Part shown: positions 1 to 5,348 of the stretch, piece after piece
Layout: each line of letters starts with the position of its first letter
How positions within the stretch are numbered: position 1 is the stretch's first letter
Assembly: GCA_035602605.1 (NCBI GenBank)
Contig: DATNLZ010000017.1
Coordinates: forward strand, 1-5,348
Direction: 5' to 3'
DNA: 5,348 nt
From: DASQHY01 sp035602605
GTDB lineage: Bacteria > Acidobacteriota > Terriglobia > Acidiferrales > UBA7541
Notes under the pieces: generated by a model
The model's database searches: none
What the model was told of the DNA's origin: nothing
What the model saw: only the letters and a program-made list of their open reading frames with translations
Position numbers and translations under genes: made by a program

Positions 1-218
1 TCTTTGTGATCCGCGCTGACGGATCGGTGATCGCGTCACAGAATAACAGCGGCGGATGGTTTTCAGGCGATCCGCTTAGTGCGTCCCTGAGACCGGGAGA
101 TTCGATCGTCGTTCCGGAAAAGGCGCCCAAAATCGGGGGCAAGAACTGGTCCATGATCATGCAGTCGGCGTCACTCGCGTCATCCGTTGCTCTCGCGGTG
201 GCCTATATCCATCCGTGA
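1..218 (+). CDS. Polysaccharide export protein, Wza-like, SLBB-type C-terminus (5' end outside the window)
   Basis: Only the last 71 codons are present (frame begins at base 3, stop TGA 216-218). The segment VIRADGSVIAS, followed by LRPGDSIVVPEK, is the typical end of an SLBB-type soluble ligand-binding domain in Wza-family export proteins, where a 'pGDsIvVP' strand closes the domain. After it come a short Lys/Gly linker and an apolar helix (NWSMIMQSASLASSVALAVAYIHP region). In Wza the corresponding C-terminal helix crosses the outer membrane and forms the pore. The family exports capsule or exopolysaccharide across the periplasm and outer membrane, working with a Wzz/Wzc-type inner-membrane partner, and such a partner is encoded at 2725. 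The stop codon overlaps the ribosome binding site of the next gene, which suggests coupled translation. The N-terminal signal and the export domain lie outside the window, so the family call rests on the tail and the context. Confidence 0.8.
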   Translation, partial: FVIRADGSVIASQNNSGGWFSGDPLSASLRPGDSIVVPEKAPKIGGKNWSMIMQSASLASSVALAVAYIHP

Positions 219-225
219 GGAAGGA
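218..225 (+). promoter_or_regulatory. Ribosome binding site for the PAP2-Wzi fusion gene
   Basis: The purine-rich AGGAAGGA lies 8 bases before ATG 234 and begins on the last base of the upstream TGA stop. It is the best Shine-Dalgarno match near this junction. It favours ATG 234 over the in-frame ATG at 252 and points to translational coupling with the export-protein gene. Confidence 0.7.
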
Positions 226-233
226 CGTTTTCG

Positions 234-2720
234 ATGCAGGTAAGGGCCATCATGCAGGCGATTGGTTGGGCATCCGTGAGTTTGACGCTCACAGCAGGTG
301 CTTCTCGCGCTGCACAGCCGCCGCAAGCAGAGGAGCGGCGGGATGCCAAAGAGAAGCAGAGTGGCCCCCAAGCTGAAGAGAGAGAAGTGGTTCAGCCGAA
401 GCAGCATGCCAGCATTCCGGACCAGGAGCCCGTTCTAAGGTCGCAACACGGGTTTCTAGGACTGGGGAAGGACTTCCTGCTGGACCAAGAACAGATCTGG
501 ACGAGTCCCGCCCGAGTCCGATTTTCAGATGCACAGTGGCTGCTGCCGATAAGCGGCATCACCGCCGGGCTTATGGTGACGGAGCACGAGTACAGCAAGC
601 ACCTGTCACACAATCCAAGCACGATCAGCCGCTACAACAATCTCTCAAACGCAAGCGTAGGAGCGCTAATCGGAGGCGCGGGAGGGATGTGGCTGTTGAG
701 CCACGCCACGCACAACGATCACTGGCGCGAGACGGGATTGCTTGCCGGTGAAGCGGCTTTGAACAGCTTCGTGGTGGTTGAAGGATTCAAGTATCCGTTG
801 GGACGTCAACGGCCTTTTCAGGGAAATGGCAGCGGGGATTTTTTCCAGGGTGGCACATCGTTCCCGTCGGAACACGCCGCTGCTGCTTGGTCGGTGGCGG
901 GAGTCATTGCGCATGAATACCCCGGAGTCCTCACCAAGCTGCTCGTCTATGGATTGGCTGCGACGGTGGACTTTTCACGCGTGCGCGCCCGGCAGCATTT
1001 TCCCTCGGACGTGTTCGTCGGCAGCGTAATCGGTAACCTCGTCGCGCAGAACATCTACAGCCGCCATCATGATCCAGAACTGGGCGGTGACAGCTGGAGA
1101 TCGATCAGGGAAGTCTTTCGGGGCGATGGAAGCTCCTCTCCGGCAAACATCGGATCACCTTACGTGCCACTTGACAACTGGGTGTATCCGGTGTTCGACC
1201 GCCTGATAGCTCTTGGCTACATAAATCAGGGATTTCTGGGGCAACGGCCGTGGACTCGCCTGGAGTGCGCGTATTTGGTCGGAGAGGCATCCGATAAACT
1301 GGCTGAAGACAATTCCAATTCTGCCGGAAGCCATACGTCGCTTGATGACCTCGAACAGGAATTTGCCATTGAATTGAAGGCCCTGGCAGGAGGGTCCGAC
1401 GAACAGCTTCGAATTGAATCCATTTATACGCAGGCGAGAGGTATCGACGGTCAGCCACTAGCGGACAGCTATCACTTCGGCCAGACGATCATCAACAACT
1501 ACGGGCGGCCGTATCAAGAAGGATTCAATAGTGACACGGGATTTTCCGCGTTTGCAACCCATGGCAGATATTCCCTATATGTCCGGGGGGAGTTCCAGCA
1601 CGCACCCTCTGCTCCAGCGTTCCCACTGGCCGCGCGCCAAGCCATTGCAACCGTCGATCAGACTCCGCTCCAGCCAGCTGCGCCCGTGCCAGAGGTAAAT
1701 CAATTTGACCTGCTCGATACCTACGTTGGCGTGACTCTGGAAAATTGGGAACTCACTTTCGGGAAACAAAGTCTTTGGTGGGGACCCGGGCATGGCGGGG
1801 CATTTTTGTTCAGTAATAACGCCGATCCAATTTATATGTTCAGGGCCAGCCGGGTGACACCTTTCACGCTTCCGTGGCTCTTTCGCAAAATGGGGCCGGT
1901 GAAGTTGGATTTTTTCTTTGGCAAACTTTCTGGCAACGAATTTCCGCCAAGGCCTTTGATTCATGGCGAGAAAATCAGTTTCAAACCGACACGTAACCTG
2001 GAATTTGGCTTTTCACGCACGTCAGAGTTCGGAGGAGTTGGCCGGCCGATGACGCTGGGAGCAATTTGGCACAGCTATACCAGCTACGTGTCGTCAGTGA
2101 ACTACGGACCTTCCGGGAATCCGGGGAAACGAACAGGGGGCTTTGAGTTTTCGTACAAAGTTCCCTTTGTGCGCAATTGGCTAACGATCTTCGTGGATTC
2201 GCTATCGCCGGACGATCCTTCACCCATTGCTGCACCCCGGCGCGCGGCCGTGAATCCTGGTTTTTACATGCCGCGGATCCCCGGAGTGCCCAAGATGGAT
2301 TTTCGATTCGAGGCGGTCTATACCAACACCCCCTCCCGCAATCCTAGCAACTTCGGCGGACAATACATTTATTGGGAGCTTTTCTACCACGACTTGTATA
2401 CGAATAAGAAAAACATCATCGGAAACTGGATCGGAAGGGATGGCCAAGGGTTTCAGTCTTGGAGCAAATATTGGTTTAGTCCACGAAACACTCTTGGGTT
2501 CGGGTACCGGCACGCAAGCGTAGACAGCAATTTCATACCCGGCGGCGAAACAGTGAACGATGGCTCCATAAAGCTGGATTGGTGGGTACGCCGCGATTTG
2601 AGTGTTTCAACGTTCGTTCAGTATGAGAAGTGGAAGGCTCCACTATTGGCGCCGACTCCGCAGACGAACTGGACATCTACTGTGGCGATCGCGTTTTGGC
2701 CGCGGGCGTGGAGCAAATAG
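234..2720 (+). CDS. Fusion protein: secreted PAP2 phosphatase domain plus Wzi-like capsule assembly outer-membrane barrel
   Basis: 828 residues. Residues 1-26 look like a Sec signal peptide (Arg4, apolar core, likely cut near A-S-R-A/A). A polar, charged linker follows to about residue 60. Residues about 90-275 form a PAP2 domain with all three motifs: K186-x6-R193-P194, P211-S-E-H214, and S248-R249-x5-H255-x3-D259. By family rule, His255 would be the nucleophile and His214 the acid. Residues 310-355 hold a conserved-looking linker (VPLDNWVYPVFDRL, then RPWTRLE). From about 400 to the end the protein is rich in aromatic alternating strands and contains the Wzi hallmark around 508-530 (FGKQSLWWGPG, then FSNNADP). 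It ends in strand-like FWPRAWSK, as expected for an outer-membrane barrel. Wzi helps attach or organise capsule at the cell surface. The PAP2 substrate is unknown; a polyprenyl pyrophosphate or a lipid phosphate is a guess. The gene starts 15 bases after the export gene and ends 4 bases before the co-polymerase gene. The domain calls are firm, the biological role is not. Confidence 0.88.
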   Translation: MQVRAIMQAIGWASVSLTLTAGASRAAQPPQAEERRDAKEKQSGPQAEEREVVQPKQHASIPDQEPVLRSQHGFLGLGKDFLLDQEQIWTSPARVRFSDAQWLLPISGITAGLMVTEHEYSKHLSHNPSTISRYNNLSNASVGALIGGAGGMWLLSHATHNDHWRETGLLAGEAALNSFVVVEGFKYPLGRQRPFQGNGSGDFFQGGTSFPSEHAAAAWSVAGVIAHEYPGVLTKLLVYGLAATVDFSRVRARQHFPSDVFVGSVIGNLVAQNIYSRHHDPELGGDSWRSIREVFRGDGSSSPANIGSPYVPLDNWVYPVFDRLIALGYINQGFLGQRPWTRLECAYLVGEASDKLAEDNSNSAGSHTSLDDLEQEFAIELKALAGGSDEQLRIESIYTQARGIDGQPLADSYHFGQTIINNYGRPYQEGFNSDTGFSAFATHGRYSLYVRGEFQHAPSAPAFPLAARQAIATVDQTPLQPAAPVPEVNQFDLLDTYVGVTLENWELTFGKQSLWWGPGHGGAFLFSNNADPIYMFRASRVTPFTLPWLFRKMGPVKLDFFFGKLSGNEFPPRPLIHGEKISFKPTRNLEFGFSRTSEFGGVGRPMTLGAIWHSYTSYVSSVNYGPSGNPGKRTGGFEFSYKVPFVRNWLTIFVDSLSPDDPSPIAAPRRAAVNPGFYMPRIPGVPKMDFRFEAVYTNTPSRNPSNFGGQYIYWELFYHDLYTNKKNIIGNWIGRDGQGFQSWSKYWFSPRNTLGFGYRHASVDSNFIPGGETVNDGSIKLDWWVRRDLSVSTFVQYEKWKAPLLAPTPQTNWTSTVAIAFWPRAWSK

Positions 2721-2724
2721 ATTT

Positions 2725-4203
2725 ATGGAATGGAATTCTTCAGTGAATAAGACTGAAACAGCGAAAGGCGCGCAGCCTGGCACTGGCCCGGAGGGCAACG
2801 GTATGGGTATTTCGCTGGGAGGAACAACTGAGTCAGGGTCTCCTCGGGCCCGCACAATTGCTCACCTCCGATTTCTTTGGGGACATCGCGGGCTATTGTT
2901 GCGCGCCTTTCTCCTTGCCCTAGTCGCAAGTACAGTGATTGCATTTCTCATTCCAGCCCGCTACGACGCAACAACTCAACTTATGCCGCCGGACAACCAG
3001 TCTGGAGCTGGTATGGCTCTTCTCTCCGCAGTTACAGGTCGCGCTGGAGGTTCTGGAGGTCTTGAGGGAGTTGCCGGGGACCTTCTAGGAGTAAAGCATT
3101 CTGGAGCACTCTTTGTTGGAGTCATCCAGAGCAGGACAGTCCGGGATCGTTTGATCGAAGAGTTTGGGCTAAAACGTGTTTATCACGCCTCGGAAAGTGA
3201 AGATGCGCGCCAGGCACTTGCCAATCACACGGGCATCTCAGAGGACCGCAAGAGCGGAATTATCGCGATTACGGTGGATGATCACGATCCGCGACGCGCG
3301 GCAGCGCTGGCACAAGCGTATGTCACCGAACTGGACCGTCTAGTAGCCCAAGTGAGTACCTCTTCTGCGCGGCGGGAGCGTATTTTTCTGGATGAGCGGC
3401 TAAGAGCGGTAAAGCAGGATCTCGGAGACGCGGCGAAGAAGTTCAGTGAGTTTGCCAGCAAGAACACCGCAATCGACATACCAGCACAGGGCAAGGCGAT
3501 GGTCGAAGCCGCGGCCACACTGCAGGGGGATCTAATAGCCGCACAATCAGAACTGCACGGGTTGGAAGCGATTTACACAGATCAAAATATACGAGTTCGT
3601 GCCACACGCGCGCGTGTTGCCGAGCTACGCAGCCAACTCGGAAAGATAGGTGGCGAATCTGGCGCTGCTGGAGCCCTTTTGTCGAAGAGCGACCCATCTG
3701 TCTACCCCTCGATCCGCCAGCTACCGCTGTTGGGGGTCACCTATGCCGATCTGTATCGGCAAACGAAAATCGAGGAAACAGTCTTTGAACTGCTGACGCA
3801 GCAGTACGAATTAGCGAAGGTGCGGGAAGCAAAAGAGATCCCTAGCGTAAAGGTACTAGACGCCGCAGTCGTGCCGACCAAGGTGGCGTTTCCAAACCGG
3901 CCGATTTTGATCGTAGCCGGAACAATATTTGCAATTCTCGCCGTCTGCGCGTGGCTCTTTGCGAACCGATCTTGGCAAGTGATGGACCCACAGGATCCCG
4001 GCAAGCAGTTCGCGGAAGAAGTGGTGGGTACGTTGCGCCTCGAAGTTGCGAGACTTACGCCCGCAGGTGCTGCGATTTTGCGGGCCCTGGCAAGAAGTAG
4101 GGATGGTTCTGAATCTGAACCCCGTCGAGTGGAACAGAAGGGCCAGGAAAATCTTTCGACTGCCGCGGAAATATCGCGCGTAGCGCGAAGTGTTCATGAG
4201 TGA
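2725..4203 (+). CDS. Polysaccharide co-polymerase, Wzz/GNVR chain-length determinant family, without kinase domain
   Basis: 492 residues from ATG 2725. A polar cytoplasmic N-terminus leads to membrane segment 1 (about 57-76), followed by a Wzz-type periplasmic start (ARYDATTQLMPP) and a Gly-rich stretch. Residues about 213-310 are charged and heptad-like, so probably coiled coil. Residues 343-384 resemble the GNVR region (LYRQTKIEETVFELLTQQYE, then a VLDAAVVP turn). Pro384, Pro390 and Pro393 precede membrane segment 2 (about 394-413), which is the family's usual proline-rich entry. The cytoplasmic tail of about 78 residues has no Walker A or B motif and no Tyr cluster, so the BY-kinase half of Wzc-type proteins is absent. 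Proteins of this kind set polymer length and contact the Wza channel. The start is uncertain: ATG 2725 lies 4 bases after the previous stop with a weak GGAG (2710-2713), whereas ATG 2803 (466 residues) has a stronger site. The open frame extends upstream to 2602, but that would overlap the preceding gene by more than 100 bases. Confidence 0.87.
   Translation: MEWNSSVNKTETAKGAQPGTGPEGNGMGISLGGTTESGSPRARTIAHLRFLWGHRGLLLRAFLLALVASTVIAFLIPARYDATTQLMPPDNQSGAGMALLSAVTGRAGGSGGLEGVAGDLLGVKHSGALFVGVIQSRTVRDRLIEEFGLKRVYHASESEDARQALANHTGISEDRKSGIIAITVDDHDPRRAAALAQAYVTELDRLVAQVSTSSARRERIFLDERLRAVKQDLGDAAKKFSEFASKNTAIDIPAQGKAMVEAAATLQGDLIAAQSELHGLEAIYTDQNIRVRATRARVAELRSQLGKIGGESGAAGALLSKSDPSVYPSIRQLPLLGVTYADLYRQTKIEETVFELLTQQYELAKVREAKEIPSVKVLDAAVVPTKVAFPNRPILIVAGTIFAILAVCAWLFANRSWQVMDPQDPGKQFAEEVVGTLRLEVARLTPAGAAILRALARSRDGSESEPRRVEQKGQENLSTAAEISRVARSVHE
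2790..2795 (+). promoter_or_regulatory. Possible ribosome binding site for an alternative co-polymerase start at 2803
   Basis: GGAGGG lies 7 bases before the in-frame ATG 2803. It is a better Shine-Dalgarno match than GGAG at 2710-2713 ahead of ATG 2725. Starting at 2803 would remove 26 polar residues and leave both membrane segments intact. The motif could also be chance, since it falls on Pro-Glu-Gly codons. Confidence 0.35.
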
Positions 4204-4284
4204 GTGATAGCGATATGAGAACCGGAATCAGATGAGCGGGACACACGCACATACGCGCATCAAGGTAGTGATGGGTCCTAGACC
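4204..4284 (+). other. Short intergenic spacer with no recognisable signal
   Basis: These 81 bases separate the co-polymerase stop from the sugar-transferase ATG. They hold no hairpin with a T-run that would make a terminator, no clear -35/-10 pair and no good Shine-Dalgarno sequence close to 4285. The nearest purine runs (AAGG at 4262-4265, GGG at 4273-4275) are too far away or too weak. Stop codons occur in all forward frames. The sequence is most simply an untranslated link inside one operon, although a non-canonical promoter cannot be excluded by eye. Confidence 0.5.
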
Positions 4285-5348
4285 ATGATCGGAACAGCGG
4301 TACCTCGATCACCAGCGTCGCCGACGGGAGGATGGGTTCCGTCAGGCGAATTTGCGCCAGATGTCTGGCTTGGCAGCAGAGACAGTCTCGTTGTTCGAGT
4401 AAGGTCGGAGCGTCGACGAGCAGGATACTTTCGCCAGGGGCCTTATGTGGCGATCGATGTTATCTTGGTTTGTCTCGGGGCAATTGCCGTATATGGTGCA
4501 CGTTTCGGTTTCGCAGACCCTTTGGGCGTAGAGATCGCTTCAGTTCGCCAGCTCGTTCATCAAGCATACACCCATACCTACTCCGCCTTCCTACTGCTTT
4601 ACGTCGCGCTAATCGTGATGGCTTGCATGAGCCAGCATCTGTACCGCACGTGGAAAGAAATTAGAGCGTTGGAAGAAAGCTTCAAAGTGGCCAAAGCGGT
4701 CGGAATTGCCACCGTCTTGCTGGTTCTTTTCGTCTTCGTCTCTGGCAACAAGGAAATCTCCCGAATGGTTGTTGCCTCTGCCGGCGTCGCAAATATCGGC
4801 ACGTTGGCCGGCTGGCGCTACGCCAAGCGGCTTTATGTTCTAAAACGTGCACGCCGCGGTGAAGGAGTATCACGCGCCCTGATCATCGGGGCGGGAAGAT
4901 TGGGGCAGACGCTGGCTCTCTGGCTCGAGAATAACCGCCAATTAGGTTACTCGGTCTGCGGCTTTTTAGATGCGCATCCCAACGGGGATGCGCGGGTATT
5001 GGGATCAATCCACGATCTTAAGAAAGTCGCTCTCGAGCAGTTCGTTGACCAATTGTTCGTGACGCTGCCCGCGGATCGCGAAGTCGTCAAGGAAATTTGG
5101 CTCGAAGCACGGCGATTGCGCCTCAATTTAAACGTGGTACCGGACATCTACGACGGACTGGGGTGGCATGCGCCCATAGGGTCGATCGGTGGTTTCCCGA
5201 TTATCGAACTGCACGGGCAGCCGATTCCGGCGTTCGGGCTGGCCGTGAAACGCGTTATCGATATCGTTGTAGCCTCTGTCGGGCTCATTCTTGCGGCGCC
5301 TCTGCTGGCGCTTGCGTCTCTTTGGATTCGGTTGGATTCCCGTGGGCC
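4285..5348 (+). CDS. Undecaprenyl-phosphate sugar-1-phosphate transferase, WbaP/WcaJ-like (3' end outside the window)
   Basis: The reading frame stays open from ATG 4285 to the window end (354 codons plus two bases). Family members transfer a sugar-1-phosphate from a UDP-sugar to undecaprenyl phosphate, starting repeat-unit synthesis at the inner membrane. A basic N-terminus (SERRRAGYFRQGPY, residues 41-54) precedes four apolar segments at about 55-72, 100-116, 138-153 and 160-177. Residues about 196-310 form the Rossmann-like CoA_binding_3 domain: ALIIGAGRLGQ has the GxGxxG turn at 202-207, and D-x-H-P with VLGS follows. The catalytic domain begins at K322-R-V-I-D326, runs into the apolar re-entrant segment 325-345, and reaches DSRGP at the cut; the last two bases, CC, can only encode Pro. 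The catalytic Asp-Glu pair and the rest of that domain are outside the window. ATG 4285 is the first possible start after an in-frame TAG (4279-4281). It has no clear ribosome binding site; GTG 4447 is an alternative but would remove the basic stretch before the first membrane segment. The donor sugar cannot be told from this part. Confidence 0.88.
   Translation, partial: MIGTAVPRSPASPTGGWVPSGEFAPDVWLGSRDSLVVRVRSERRRAGYFRQGPYVAIDVILVCLGAIAVYGARFGFADPLGVEIASVRQLVHQAYTHTYSAFLLLYVALIVMACMSQHLYRTWKEIRALEESFKVAKAVGIATVLLVLFVFVSGNKEISRMVVASAGVANIGTLAGWRYAKRLYVLKRARRGEGVSRALIIGAGRLGQTLALWLENNRQLGYSVCGFLDAHPNGDARVLGSIHDLKKVALEQFVDQLFVTLPADREVVKEIWLEARRLRLNLNVVPDIYDGLGWHAPIGSIGGFPIIELHGQPIPAFGLAVKRVIDIVVASVGLILAAPLLALASLWIRLDSRG
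4972..4993 (+). repeat. Perfect 9-bp inverted repeat inside the sugar-transferase gene
   Basis: GCGCATCCC (4972-4980) and GGGATGCGC (4985-4993) are exact reverse complements around the four-base loop AACG. A T-G wobble could add a tenth pair (4971/4994). In mRNA this would be a stable stem. It lies in the codons for Asp-Ala-His-Pro-Asn-Gly-Asp-Ala, has no T-run after it and is far inside an open frame, so it is not an ordinary terminator. Chance arising from the codons is the simplest explanation. Confidence 0.5.

Noticed and set aside
1105..1964. Minus-strand open frames of 117 and 129 codons
   Set aside because: They are antisense to the Wzi part of the fusion gene, with low-complexity Arg/Pro-rich products and no recognisable motif or start signal. 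They are a GC-driven artefact.
649..2522. The 12-mer ACGCAAGCGTAG present at 649-660 and 2511-2522
   Set aside because: Both copies are in frame, coding Ala-Ser-Val in unrelated parts of the protein, and there is no third copy or wider similarity. Chance is sufficient.
2602..2724. Upstream extension of the co-polymerase frame to an ATG at 2602
   Set aside because: It would overlap the conserved barrel end of the preceding gene by 119 bases and add an Arg-rich peptide unlike a Wzz N-terminus. ATG 2725 or 2803 fits better.
3985..4010. DPQDPGKQF in the co-polymerase tail, considered as a Walker A remnant of a BY-kinase
   Set aside because: It lacks the G-x4-GK-S/T pattern, and nothing resembling Walker B follows in the short tail.
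4174..4188. Hairpin TCGCGC-GTA-GCGCGA near the end of the co-polymerase gene, considered as a terminator
   Set aside because: The stem is only 6 bp, lies before the stop codon and has no T-run after it.
4332..4664. Open frame of 110 codons on the + strand
   Set aside because: It lies in another frame over the sugar-transferase gene and encodes a Cys/Arg-rich sequence with no family resemblance, while the overlapping frame has clear membrane segments and domains.
1..5348. CRISPR arrays, tRNA or rRNA genes, insertion sequences, toxin-antitoxin or defence genes
   Set aside because: No regularly spaced repeats, no terminal inverted repeats with a transposase, no structured RNA signature and no defence-type motif. 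The window is almost fully occupied by polysaccharide genes.

Overview
The window is a piece of a capsule or exopolysaccharide assembly locus. All genes are on the + strand and packed tightly. The best taxonomic guess is Acidobacteriota (Terriglobales-like soil bacteria). This rests on the gene set and order, the PAP2-Wzi fusion style and moderately high GC, and is recalled family resemblance rather than a database result. The Gram-negative (diderm) nature is more secure, because two of the products belong to outer-membrane families.

Layout: 1-218 is the 3' end of a Wza-type polysaccharide export protein (SLBB-like tail plus a C-terminal hydrophobic helix). 234-2720 encodes an 828-residue two-module protein: signal peptide, a PAP2 (type 2 phosphatidic acid phosphatase) domain with its three active-site motifs, then a Wzi-like outer-membrane barrel. 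2725-4203 encodes a Wzz/GNVR polysaccharide co-polymerase with two membrane segments and a periplasmic coiled coil but no tyrosine-kinase domain. An 81-base spacer with no recognisable signal follows. 4285 to the window end is the 5' part of a polyprenyl-phosphate sugar-1-phosphate transferase (WbaP/WcaJ-like). It has four N-terminal membrane segments, a Rossmann-like domain, and the first residues of the catalytic domain before the window ends.

The genes fit one process. The sugar transferase would load the first sugar phosphate onto undecaprenyl phosphate at the inner membrane. The Wzz-like protein would control chain length and couple polymerisation to export. The Wza-like protein would form the envelope export channel. 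The Wzi module would hold or organise polymer at the outer membrane. The PAP2 domain suggests a phosphatase activity, substrate unknown, placed beside the export step. The first three genes are spaced 15 and 4 bases apart and are probably co-transcribed and translationally coupled; the fourth probably belongs to the same unit.

I found no RNA gene, mobile element, CRISPR array, attachment site or convincing intrinsic terminator. The most notable item is the PAP2-Wzi fusion. It is probably a recurrent architecture in this phylum, but I know of no experimental account of why the two modules are joined.
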